64,000 nucleotides of DNA, taken from assembly GCA_016786725.1 (NCBI GenBank), contig JAEUVU010000020.1:124001-188000 (forward strand). The letters are read 5' to 3'. The DNA is from Ferruginibacter sp. GTDB lineage: Bacteria; Bacteroidota; Bacteroidia; Chitinophagales; Chitinophagaceae. The translations under genes and the position numbers were made by a program. The notes beneath the pieces were generated by a model. The model did no database searches and was not told the origin of the DNA. It saw only the letters and a list, made by a program, of their open reading frames with translations. How positions within the stretch are numbered: position 1 is the stretch's first letter; each line of letters starts with the position of its first letter. Positions 45,337-53,557 of the stretch are shown here, piece after piece.

Positions 45337-46476
45337 ATGGTACGATTTTTACTTTGTTTTTTAATTCTCAGCCAGTTTAGTACCGCCCAGGTAAACCTTG
45401 ATAAAGGCTTGCAGGCTTACTACCCTTTTGATGGCAATGCCCATGACAAAAGCGGCAATAACAACCACCCCGTTTTTAATAATGCTGTCATTACTACCGA
45501 CCGTTTTGGAAACCCGAACAGCGCTTATCATTTTAACGGCGTTTACCAATACATGCGTATCCCCAATAAGCCGTCGCTTAATTTTGGTAAAGAGATATCG
45601 CTGTCTGTTTGGGTGAGGCCCACCGGGTTCTATTACGGTATATGCCATGCCAGCCAGCTCATCAGCAAGGGTGGTGGAAATTACAACGATGGTAATTATG
45701 CGTTGCGGTTTGATGACGCCTTATACACACTGGGAACCGGTTGCGATGGCGGGGTTTGTGATACCATTCATCAGAACTTCAGGGGAACCGGCACGGTGCT
45801 GAAACCCTATGGCGGGGATTTTGTTAAAAAGAACCAATGGTACAATGTGCTATACACCAATGATGGCAGGATGGCCAGGTTGTATGTTAACTGCGAATTA
45901 AAATACGAGGTTCCGTTTCCGGAAACGTTTACCAACACCGAGGACCTGTTCTTTGGTAAATCAGATGATGAGATTTTTCCGTTTTGGCTAAATGGCGACC
46001 TGGATGATGTAAGGATATATAACCGGGCATTGAATAATAAAGAAATAACGGCTTTGTGCAGCGATTCAATAAAAGTAAAACCGGTTGAAAAACCGGAGCC
46101 GCCTGTTGCGCAGGTTCCACAACCTGTGATTGAAAAAAGGAACAATGACCTGATAAAAGAATTTATTGTTGAGCACGATTCTATTTCAATTACCTTGTAC
46201 GACAATGCAGAAATTGACGGCGACAGCATTACATTGATCTATAATGATAAAATACTCACAACCCACCAGCGGCTTACTGATAAACCTGCCACCTTCTGGA
46301 TAAAGATTGCACCCGGCAGCAGCCGCAACGAACTGGTGATGTACGCCGAAAACTTAGGCAGCATACCACCAAACACAGCCCTGATGGTTATTTATGACGG
46401 TAAAAAACGTTACGAAGTAAATATTAAGAGTACAGAAAAGACGAACGGGTCGGTTTCGTTTAAGTTAAGGGAATAG
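45337..46476 (+). CDS. Secreted LamG-domain protein, paralogue of the N-terminus of the 1320-residue protein
   Basis: A 379-residue exported protein: signal peptide to STA-QVNL, one LamG domain (about 18-240), a Pro/Glu/Val linker, and a C-terminal beta domain of about 100 residues (SITLYDNAEIDGDSITLIYN, NELVMYAENLG). The first 230 residues closely follow the first LamG domain encoded at 40260, sharing AYYPF, DRFGNPNSAYHF and LYVNCELK. It lacks the type B sorting domain. ATG 45337 is preferred to a TTG three codons upstream, which lies in the -7 box. Its function is unknown. Confidence 0.85.
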   Translation: MVRFLLCFLILSQFSTAQVNLDKGLQAYYPFDGNAHDKSGNNNHPVFNNAVITTDRFGNPNSAYHFNGVYQYMRIPNKPSLNFGKEISLSVWVRPTGFYYGICHASQLISKGGGNYNDGNYALRFDDALYTLGTGCDGGVCDTIHQNFRGTGTVLKPYGGDFVKKNQWYNVLYTNDGRMARLYVNCELKYEVPFPETFTNTEDLFFGKSDDEIFPFWLNGDLDDVRIYNRALNNKEITALCSDSIKVKPVEKPEPPVAQVPQPVIEKRNNDLIKEFIVEHDSISITLYDNAEIDGDSITLIYNDKILTTHQRLTDKPATFWIKIAPGSSRNELVMYAENLGSIPPNTALMVIYDGKKRYEVNIKSTEKTNGSVSFKLRE

Positions 46477-46497
46477 AAATTTTATGGAGTGAGTTTT

Positions 46498-46746
46498 TCA
46501 ATGCCCATTTTGTTTATTTATTTTAAAAATCCTTTCTTGCTCATCCACATATTTTTGATGATCCTCAAATGAACCAGCAAAAAACATCCTTTTCTCCATT
46601 TTGGGTGGGTTTTCAGGATCAATACCATAAGCTTCGCATGTAAGAAGCCATGCTTTATGTAAGCGTTCTTTCAAAATTTCTTCCTCAGTTAGAGGCTGTT
46701 CGTTTTTGTCATTGGGCAGATCATTAGCATATACTCTTTTATTCAT
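46498..46746 (-). CDS. Small protein of unknown function
   Basis: An 82-residue, charged, soluble protein with the stretch LKERLHKAWLLTCEAYGIDP and a C-terminal helix rich in Glu and Lys. I do not recognise the family. It is the last gene of the three-gene run with the AAA ATPase and the PIN-like protein, beginning 19 bp after the latter, so a role as partner or antidote is possible. It converges on the LamG gene with no visible terminator between them. Confidence 0.7.
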   Translation of the reverse strand: MNKRVYANDLPNDKNEQPLTEEEILKERLHKAWLLTCEAYGIDPENPPKMEKRMFFAGSFEDHQKYVDEQERIFKINKQNGH

Positions 46747-46765
46747 TTATTTTGTATATGTGAGT

Positions 46766-47233
46766 TTAAAAAGAAGGATAACGTTTTATGAAATCTTCAG
46801 CCATAAAAGGCTGTATCTGTAAGACCACCTGAGTATCTGCCAAATTTTTGTACAAAGTATTATCAGTAGTAATAAGAATTTTATTTACTGTTGCAAGACA
46901 CATTTCAATAAGATAAATATCTTTCCGAGGAAGTTCAGCCTCTAATCCAACAGGAATTGAATCTTGTTCTTCAACCCAATGTATTTTATCACTATTTTGA
47001 AAAAAAAGCCTGATAAGGATTTTGACCCTTTCCCTCTGAATTGGAGGATATCTTACTGAAGATTCTACAAGGGAATAAAGTTTTAAAGCTAATCTTGTAC
47101 CCTTTTGCATAACTATTTTATCACAAACCTCAAGTATCTTAGCAAATAGAACTGACACTTCATCTATCTTAGCTTCATCAGCAAACCAATGATAAAACCA
47201 TTCATCAACTGTTAAATGTATTCCTCTTCCCAT
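46766..47233 (-). CDS. PIN-like domain protein
   Basis: A 155-residue protein. The C-terminal third reads KDIYLIEMCLATVNKILITTDNTLYKNL, the pattern of a PIN nuclease domain (acidic residue, then the TxD strand and helix). A conserved Asp near residue 10 (LTVDEWFYHW) could be the first metal ligand. Acidic residues in the middle are less clear. The start ATG lies 1 bp after the stop of the AAA ATPase gene, so the two are translationally coupled. A nuclease effector is plausible; the assignment rests on a weak motif match. Confidence 0.65.
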   Translation of the reverse strand: MGRGIHLTVDEWFYHWFADEAKIDEVSVLFAKILEVCDKIVMQKGTRLALKLYSLVESSVRYPPIQRERVKILIRLFFQNSDKIHWVEEQDSIPVGLEAELPRKDIYLIEMCLATVNKILITTDNTLYKNLADTQVVLQIQPFMAEDFIKRYPSF

Positions 47234-47234
47234 A

Positions 47235-48434
47235 TTAAACTCCTAATATTGACTTAAGGTTAGCCAATTCTGTTTCCATAAAACTTAACAGGCCGCCTTC
47301 AAGCTGTCCCTTATCATTTACAGTTTGAGGAGTTATTAGCGTTTCACCATTCTTAGATTCAGCTAAGAAAAACTGAACATCATTTGTACTTAATTCGCCG
47401 GAAGCGATCCTTGTTAAAATAGAAGAAACAATATTTTCACTGTGCGTACTAAGAAATATCTGTTTATCTTCATTCTTAATTATATCTACAAAGGCATCAA
47501 TTAATTTATTTTGAGCTGACGGGTGTATGTGAATTTCGGGCTCCTCTATAAAAGCAAACGAAGTACTCTTCTTAAGTAATTTGATTAGCATATAAACAGT
47601 TTGATTTACGCCAAACCCTTCATTTACCAAGTCTGTAGAAAAACCTTTATTATTTTGTGTCCGTAGATAGAAAGAAGTGCTGCCGGGTATTGCAACAAAG
47701 CGGAATGTCTTATTAAATATCTGTTTGAAATAATGATCTATTTTAGATTCAAATTTAGTCCCTTCATCTCTTATCTGCATAGCAAATAATGATTCATCAG
47801 TAGCTTGTTCTGTAGAAAATATTGGATTAAAGAACCCTCGTTTTACTGAAACTATCTCAATATTTTTTATTGACTCAAAAACACTGTTAAATATTGCAGA
47901 TAAATATTTGTTTTTATTATCAGTATTTGGAATAAGCTCAAAAGTTAATCCGTTCCATAAAAATTCATTATCATTAATAATAACTTTTTGTTTATCATTT
48001 AAACCATAAGGCAGATCTATTTTTAAATTTTCTGAAAACTCATTAAATTGAAAGGTCATCTTACTATATCCAGACACAGGGCTTAAACTAAATTCATAAG
48101 TAAATAGTTTTTCTTTGTTAGGAAGATTAATACTTAGAATTCCAGGGTATTTATATGTCTTTTCCAGATCAACTGTAATCTTAATATTGATGTTTTCCAA
48201 TCTTTCATTTCTTGAAACAACTTCATCAAACCCTCCTAAATTAATAAATCCAAAATCAAAAAGTTTATTAACTCGTTGATTTGGATTAACAAAAAAATTA
48301 CGCATTAAGTAAGGAGCGTACATTACAGAAGATTTTCCAGAGCCATTTGGCCCATAAAGAATATTCAATTTTTTAAGCTCTAAATTTTGTGCTTTGATTG
48401 AACGGAAATTTTCTATGCTAAGATTTGTTATCAT
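47235..48434 (-). CDS. AAA ATPase (AAA_15/AAA_21, OLD-like without nuclease domain)
   Basis: A 399-residue ABC/SMC-type ATPase. The N-terminus is NLSIENFRSIKAQNLELKKL, with Walker A GPNGSGKSS at residues 28-36. The Walker B region is FAFIEEPEIHIHPSAQ and the switch His is in FLSTHSENIVSSIL. These are the marks of DUF2813/AAA_15 ATPases of OLD, PARIS and related defence systems. No TOPRIM domain follows. The coding sequence is visibly AT-rich: two 60-base stretches I counted (from 47701 and 47881) have 14 G+C each, against 25-30 in prfC stretches next door. It probably drives the PIN-like protein. Confidence 0.9.
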   Translation of the reverse strand: MITNLSIENFRSIKAQNLELKKLNILYGPNGSGKSSVMYAPYLMRNFFVNPNQRVNKLFDFGFINLGGFDEVVSRNERLENINIKITVDLEKTYKYPGILSINLPNKEKLFTYEFSLSPVSGYSKMTFQFNEFSENLKIDLPYGLNDKQKVIINDNEFLWNGLTFELIPNTDNKNKYLSAIFNSVFESIKNIEIVSVKRGFFNPIFSTEQATDESLFAMQIRDEGTKFESKIDHYFKQIFNKTFRFVAIPGSTSFYLRTQNNKGFSTDLVNEGFGVNQTVYMLIKLLKKSTSFAFIEEPEIHIHPSAQNKLIDAFVDIIKNEDKQIFLSTHSENIVSSILTRIASGELSTNDVQFFLAESKNGETLITPQTVNDKGQLEGGLLSFMETELANLKSILGV

Positions 48435-48469
48435 TCTTACCTAAATATAAGATAAATTTAATTTTCTCC

Positions 48470-50056
48470 CTACTTATGTATCTCACTCGTAAAATGAAAT
48501 TCTATATCAGGGTTATTCTGTATCTCGGTGTTTAAAAACCATTCGCTTTGCGCCAGGTAAACCAGGTGGTCATCTTTATCGTGGGCAATATTGGCCTGTT
48601 TGTATTTGATAAAATCTTCCAGTTTTTTTGGGTCTTTACTGGTAAGCCAGCAGGCTTTAAAAAAAGGCAGGTTGTTCATTTGAACAGATGCTCCATACTC
48701 TTGCAACAACCGGTATTGTATTACTTCAAACTGCAGTTCGCCCACGCAACCAATGATCTTTTTATTGCCGCCGAACTGGGTGAATAATTGGGCAACGCCT
48801 TCATCCGTAAGCTGTAGTAAACCTTTTTCCAACTGCTTGGTTTTCATTGGGTCTTTGTTTACTACCTCTTTAAATATCTCAGGCGAAAAACTGGGGATGC
48901 CGGTGAAGAAAAAATCTTCCCCCTCCGTCATTGTATCGCCTATTTTAAAGTTGCCGGTGTCAAATAAACCAACCACATCGCCTGGGTAAGCATCATCAAT
49001 CACCTCTTTTTGCCGGGCCAGAAAACTGTAGGGGTTGCTGAAGCGTAGGTCTTTACCCATACGCACATGATGGTAATAATTGTTTCGTTCAAACCGGCCG
49101 CTGCATACCCTTAAAAAGGCAATGCGGTCACGGTGCTTGGGATCGAGATTGGCATGTATCTTAAAAATAAATCCGCTGAATTTATCTTCTTCAGGTTTTA
49201 TGTCTCTTGTGGTTGTATGTCTTGGCCTGGGCGTGGGCGCAATGCGTATAAAAGTGTCCAGCATTTCTTTTACACCAAAATTGTTTACAGCGCTGCCAAA
49301 AAACACAGGTGCTGTTGCACCACTCAGGTAGTCATCTACATTCAGTTCGCCATATACTCCTTCAACCAGTTCCACATCTTCCCGTAAAGTAGCGGCATCC
49401 TTCTCTCCTATTTTTTTATCCAGTATATCATCACTAATGTCTTTTATTTCCACCACATCCTCGTCGTTAGCCTTGGTACCGGCTGTAAACAACACCAGGC
49501 TTTTATTATGCAGGTCGTACACCCCTTTAAAGTCCTTGCCGCTGTTTATGGGCATGGTCATGGGGTGCAACTGTATCTTTAATTCCTTTTCAATCTCTTC
49601 TAAAAGATCGAACCGGTTCTTACCATCCCTGTCCATCTTATTTATAAAAACAATCACCGGTGTTTTACGCATGGAAATTACTTCCATCAGGCGGCGGGTT
49701 TGAGGTTCAACACCGTTTACACTGTCAATAACCAATACAACACTATCCACAGCAGTTAATGTTCTAAAAGTATCTTCCGCAAAATCTTTGTGGCCGGGTG
49801 TATCAAGCAGGTTAATAAGATGCCCCTGGTATTCAAAAGTCATTACACTGGTAGCTACACTAATGCCACGCTGGCGCTCTATTTCCATAAAATCGCTGGT
49901 GGCGTGTTTTTTTATTTTGTTGCTTTTTACCGCACCGGCTGTTTGTATGGCGCCGCCAAACAAGAGGAACTTTTCTGTCAGGGTTGTTTTACCGGCATCC
50001 GGGTGACTGATGATGGCAAATGTTTTACGCTTATTTATTTCGTTGATGTATTTCAT
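48470..50056 (-). CDS. prfC: Peptide chain release factor 3
   Basis: A GTPase that recycles RF1/RF2 from the ribosome after termination. The 528 residues show G1 [13 protein letters not shown] (residues about 17-29), the RGISV effector loop, G3 DTPGHKDF and G4 INKMDRDG. The C-terminal half has the family block [11 protein letters not shown]. The start is ATG 50056, two codons after an in-frame GTG. A TACCTTTG box is 60 bp upstream. Confidence 0.97.
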   Translation of the reverse strand: MKYINEINKRKTFAIISHPDAGKTTLTEKFLLFGGAIQTAGAVKSNKIKKHATSDFMEIERQRGISVATSVMTFEYQGHLINLLDTPGHKDFAEDTFRTLTAVDSVVLVIDSVNGVEPQTRRLMEVISMRKTPVIVFINKMDRDGKNRFDLLEEIEKELKIQLHPMTMPINSGKDFKGVYDLHNKSLVLFTAGTKANDEDVVEIKDISDDILDKKIGEKDAATLREDVELVEGVYGELNVDDYLSGATAPVFFGSAVNNFGVKEMLDTFIRIAPTPRPRHTTTRDIKPEEDKFSGFIFKIHANLDPKHRDRIAFLRVCSGRFERNNYYHHVRMGKDLRFSNPYSFLARQKEVIDDAYPGDVVGLFDTGNFKIGDTMTEGEDFFFTGIPSFSPEIFKEVVNKDPMKTKQLEKGLLQLTDEGVAQLFTQFGGNKKIIGCVGELQFEVIQYRLLQEYGASVQMNNLPFFKACWLTSKDPKKLEDFIKYKQANIAHDKDDHLVYLAQSEWFLNTEIQNNPDIEFHFTSEIHK

Positions 50057-50116
50057 GTACACGAATTGTTCGAATTACACTAATTACACGAATTTTGTTT
50101 TCGTGTTTTAGAGGCG

Positions 50117-50145
50117 CAAAGGTAAGGTTTGAAAAACAAACCAAA
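50117..50145 (-). promoter_or_regulatory. Possible promoter of prfC
   Basis: On the minus strand TACCTTTG (50117-50124) matches TAnnTTTG. TTTG (50142-50145) lies 17 nt upstream, slightly closer than the usual 19-21. The leader then contains ACGAATT-type repeats (50060-50105). Confidence 0.5.
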
Positions 50146-50227
50146 GCCTCACTCCAACTCCTCTGTGATGGAGATGGAATTTGAAGTGAGTATATCATAA
50201 ACCTGAAAATTCTTGTTTCAATCTTCG

Positions 50228-50270
50228 CTTCTATCTCCGTCATTTCCTCCTCCTTCGGGGGAGATAGAAG
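50228..50270. repeat. Inverted repeat in the prfC / ABC permease gap
   Basis: CTTCTATCTCC (50228-50238) is repeated in inverted form, GGAGATAGAAG (50260-50270), around a 21-nt loop. It lies midway in a 268-bp gap and could be a terminator-like hairpin or operator; there is no adjacent long T tract. Confidence 0.55.
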
Positions 50271-50312
50271 GGCCGTTTATACAATTTCGATCTTTATTCA
50301 AATTGCAAACCG

Positions 50313-50320
50313 TAATTTTG
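50313..50320 (+). promoter_or_regulatory. Possible -7 box of the ABC permease gene
   Basis: TAATTTTG matches TAnnTTTG, with the ATG only 4 bp downstream; the transcript would be leaderless. Confidence 0.45.
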
Positions 50321-50324
50321 AATC

Positions 50325-51569
50325 ATGCGAAAAACGCTGAATATTCTACGTAATTCATTAAAGCTAACTTTTCAGGAACTGAAGGTAAACAAGCTTCGCA
50401 CAGCGCTAAGCCTTACCGGCGTGGCATTCGGCATCTTTTGCATCATTGGCGTGTTGGCCACTGTAAACAGTCTTGAGCGTAATATTCAGAACGAAGTAAA
50501 AAGCCTGGGCAGTAATACCATCTATATTGATAAATGGGATTACAGCGGCGGGCCCGATCAGCCTATCTGGAAATTTATGAGCCGCCCCATACCTAAAGAA
50601 GAAGAAGCCGCAATGGTTAGAGAGCGTGCCGTACTGCTGGATGATATTACTTATTTGATGCAGACACAGGGCTCCATATCACATAAAGATGATGTGCTGC
50701 AAAGCATCATTGTGTATGGTATCAACCAGGAACAGATGACTATTCAGCCGCTCAGTTTTGACCAGGGCCGCTTTTTTTCGCCCAGCGAATTTAATGCTGG
50801 CAGCAACGTTTGCCTCATTGGTTATACCAATGCTGAAGACCTGTTTGGCAGCCAGCAAAGAGCTTTGGGTAAGCAGGTGGATATTAAGGGTAAAAAAGCA
50901 ACCATTGTAGGTGTTATAAAAAAAGAAGGGCAGAATATGATTGGCTGGGATTATGATAAATGCATTATGCTGCCCAATAAATTCTGTGTACAGCTTTTTG
51001 ATGAAAAAAATGCCAACCCCATTCTGATAGCCAAAGGAAAAGAAGATGTAACTACCGATGCATTGATGGATGAACTAAAGGGAATTATGAGACAGGTAAG
51101 AAGGTTAAGCCCACTGCAGGAAGATAACTTTTCCCTTAACAGTGTAGAAGCTTTCAGCAAGGCTATTACCGGGTTCTTTTCTACCGTAAATGTGGTAGGT
51201 GCCATCATTGGGGGCATCAGTTTAATTGTAGGGTTGTTTGGCATTGCCAATATCATGTTTGTAACCGTAAGGGAAAGAACCAATATAATTGGCTTAAAAA
51301 AGGCCATAGGCGCTAAAAAGAGTACCATACTTTTTGAATTTTTGATGGAGGCAACCGTGCTTTGTATTTTAGGCGGCGCCATTGGTTTGTTTTTTGTATG
51401 GCTGCTTACGCTCATACTATCCGGCCCGTTAGAATTTCCTGTTTATATTTCGCTGCCCATGCTTTTTGCTACCATTATCATCTGCCTTGCAGTAGGCATA
51501 CTTGCCGGTATTATTCCGGCATCGCAGGCCGCCAAAATGGATCCTGTGGTGGCAATACGGTCAAAATAA
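50325..51569 (+). CDS. ABC transporter permease of the MacB/FtsX type
   Basis: A 414-residue membrane protein. One N-terminal membrane segment (about 26-47, ALSLTGVAFGIFCIIGVL) is followed by a periplasmic MacB-like domain (about 50-290). Three C-terminal segments (from ISLIVGLFGIANIMFV, the FtsX block GLKKAIGAKKSTILFEFLMEA, to the end) complete it. Such permeases act with a separate LolD/MacB ATPase in lipoprotein or antibiotic export. No ATPase gene is near, so it must be encoded elsewhere. It ends 52 bp before tsaD. Confidence 0.9.
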   Translation: MRKTLNILRNSLKLTFQELKVNKLRTALSLTGVAFGIFCIIGVLATVNSLERNIQNEVKSLGSNTIYIDKWDYSGGPDQPIWKFMSRPIPKEEEAAMVRERAVLLDDITYLMQTQGSISHKDDVLQSIIVYGINQEQMTIQPLSFDQGRFFSPSEFNAGSNVCLIGYTNAEDLFGSQQRALGKQVDIKGKKATIVGVIKKEGQNMIGWDYDKCIMLPNKFCVQLFDEKNANPILIAKGKEDVTTDALMDELKGIMRQVRRLSPLQEDNFSLNSVEAFSKAITGFFSTVNVVGAIIGGISLIVGLFGIANIMFVTVRERTNIIGLKKAIGAKKSTILFEFLMEATVLCILGGAIGLFFVWLLTLILSGPLEFPVYISLPMLFATIIICLAVGILAGIIPASQAAKMDPVVAIRSK

Positions 51570-51600
51570 TTAGGAATGAAGAATTAGGGATTAGGAATTA
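51568..51600. repeat. ATTAGGA-type short tandem units before tsaD
   Basis: Three close copies of ATTAGGA/GAATTAGGGA occur in 33 bp between the permease stop and the tsaD promoter. The unit is simple and may be slippage-prone. Confidence 0.5.
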
Positions 51601-51606
51601 ATTTTG
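51599..51606 (+). promoter_or_regulatory. Possible -7 box of tsaD
   Basis: TAATTTTG matches TAnnTTTG. It ends 15 bp before the preferred TTG start at 51622 and would overlap the TTG at 51604, which argues for the later start. Confidence 0.5.
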
Positions 51607-51621
51607 TGCCAAACTCACACC

Positions 51622-52665
51622 TTGCCTGTTACCATTTTAGCAATAGAATCTTCCTGCGATGAAACATCAGCCGCTGTTTGTGTTGATGGAAAAATATTAT
51701 CGAACAACATTGCCAACCAAACCGTGCATGAGCAGTTTGGAGGCGTAGTACCCGAGCTGGCCAGCCGTGCACACATGCAGAACATTGTACCGGTGGTTGA
51801 TGTGGCTTTAAAAAAGGCTGGTTGCGATATTGCTGATATTGACGCCATTGCATTTACCCAGGCTCCGGGTTTAATAGGTTCGTTGCTTGTAGGTACGCAG
51901 TTTGCAAAATCGCTTGCACTGGCCCTGGATAAACCACTGATTGCAGTGCATCATATGCAGGCGCATGTGCTCGCCAATCTTATTGCCGGTAACAGGCCGG
52001 CATTCCCTTTTTTGTGTTTAACAGTGAGTGGAGGTCACACACAAATTGTCCGTTGCGATAGTCCAACCCAACTAAAAGTAATTGGAGAAACAATTGACGA
52101 TGCAGCGGGAGAAGCTTTTGACAAAACTGCAAAAATGCTGGGTCTGCCTTATCCCGGCGGACCATTGATTGATAAATATGCAGCCAAAGGAAATGCAAAA
52201 CGTTTTAAATTTCCTGAACCACAGATACCCGGTTTGAACTTTAGCTTTTCAGGTTTAAAAACGTCTATCCTGTATTTTTTAAAAAATGCCGGTGCCAGCA
52301 ATTTATTTAAGGAAGAATTTCTGGCAGATGAAGAAACCAGGCAAGAATTTATCCGGGAAAATATGGATGATATCTGTGCCTCTGTACAGGACAGGATCAT
52401 CAGCATCTTACTTAATAAACTTAAAAAAGCCGCTGCCGAAACCGGCATCACTGATATTTGCCTGGCAGGCGGCGTAAGCGCCAACAGCGGGCTGCGTAAG
52501 GCTTTTACTGAACTGGGAGAAAAACAGAACTGGAGAACATTCATCCCTGCTTTTGAATACTGCACCGATAATGCTGCCATGATAGCCATAACCGGTTACT
52601 ACAAATTTCTGGCAAAGGATTTTACATCTTTAAGTATCAGCCCGTCTGCAAGGGCAGAATGGTAA
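51622..52665 (+). CDS. tsaD: tRNA N6-adenosine threonylcarbamoyltransferase
   Basis: Installs t6A37 in ANN-decoding tRNAs with TsaB/E. The 347 residues show TILAIESSCDETSAAVC at the N-terminus, the metal-site HMQAHVLANL, VSGGHTQIV, and the C-terminal CTDNAAMIA. The start is TTG 51622: the family begins right before TILAIESSCDET, and the in-frame TTG at 51604 lies in the promoter box. tsaB and tsaE are not in the window. Confidence 0.95.
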   Translation: MPVTILAIESSCDETSAAVCVDGKILSNNIANQTVHEQFGGVVPELASRAHMQNIVPVVDVALKKAGCDIADIDAIAFTQAPGLIGSLLVGTQFAKSLALALDKPLIAVHHMQAHVLANLIAGNRPAFPFLCLTVSGGHTQIVRCDSPTQLKVIGETIDDAAGEAFDKTAKMLGLPYPGGPLIDKYAAKGNAKRFKFPEPQIPGLNFSFSGLKTSILYFLKNAGASNLFKEEFLADEETRQEFIRENMDDICASVQDRIISILLNKLKKAAAETGITDICLAGGVSANSGLRKAFTELGEKQNWRTFIPAFEYCTDNAAMIAITGYYKFLAKDFTSLSISPSARAEW

Positions 52666-52783
52666 ACATGTTGTGCACTGAATTTTCATTTCTCTTACAA
52701 TAAAGTATTTCTTAATTCGTTATCGCATCACCAATTTTGTAAAACCAGCTTTGCTGCATTATCTGCAGCAGTTACAATAACCT

Positions 52784-53557
52784 ATGGCCAATTCTTATTT
52801 CAAGTTCAAACAGTTTACAATTTACCAGGATAAATGCGCTATGAAAGTATGCACTGATGCATGTCTTTTTGGTGCGTTGGTAGCCGGTTGCAGCACTTGC
52901 CTGCCATGGGGAAGATTTCCGGCAATTACCGGCGAAGGGCGGATTACCCATTGCCTTGATATTGGAACCGGAACCGGTTTATTGTCGCTGATGATTGCCC
53001 AGAAGAATAACAACATACATATTGATGCTGTTGAAATTGATGAACAGGCCGCAGCCCAGGCAAAGGAAAATATAGCCGCTTCGCCCTGGGCAGCAAACAT
53101 CACTGTTTTTAAGGAAGATATTTTAAAATTTGATGCAGGTCCGCAGGATGCTGTGCATAAAAAATACGATTGTATTGTTTCCAATCCCCCTTTTTTTGAA
53201 GATGACCTGCAATCGGCCGATAATGCAAGAAACAAAGCAAAGCACAATACATCACTGAGCCTGGCGCAACTGCTGCAGGTTATTGAAAAACTCCTGAACC
53301 CAAAAGGTTTTTTTGCCGTTTTACTGCCCTACCACCGGGTTGATTATTTTATAGCAGAAGCCAGGAAATTTGGATTGTATCTCAGTAAAAAAATACTTGT
53401 AAAACAAACCTTCAAACATAAATTCTTCAGGGGCATCCTCTTTTTTAACCGTACAGAAGCTGAGCCTCAGTTAATGGAGATCATCATCAGGGATGCTGAA
53501 AATAATTATACGCCTGAATTTGCAGCGGCCTTAAAAGATTACTATCTCTTTTTATAA
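52784..53557 (+). CDS. trmN6: tRNA1(Val) A37 N6-methyltransferase (TrmN6 family)
   Basis: A 257-residue SAM-dependent methyltransferase. It starts with FKFKQFTIYQDKCAMKVCTDACLFGAL and has LDIGTGTGLLSLMIAQ for SAM binding and IVSNPPFFEDDLQS, the NPPF motif of N6-adenine methylation. Both features fit TrmN6, which methylates A37 of tRNA1(Val). The stop overlaps by 6 bp that of the converging dehydrogenase gene. Confidence 0.9.
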   Translation: MANSYFKFKQFTIYQDKCAMKVCTDACLFGALVAGCSTCLPWGRFPAITGEGRITHCLDIGTGTGLLSLMIAQKNNNIHIDAVEIDEQAAAQAKENIAASPWAANITVFKEDILKFDAGPQDAVHKKYDCIVSNPPFFEDDLQSADNARNKAKHNTSLSLAQLLQVIEKLLNPKGFFAVLLPYHRVDYFIAEARKFGLYLSKKILVKQTFKHKFFRGILFFNRTEAEPQLMEIIIRDAENNYTPEFAAALKDYYLFL

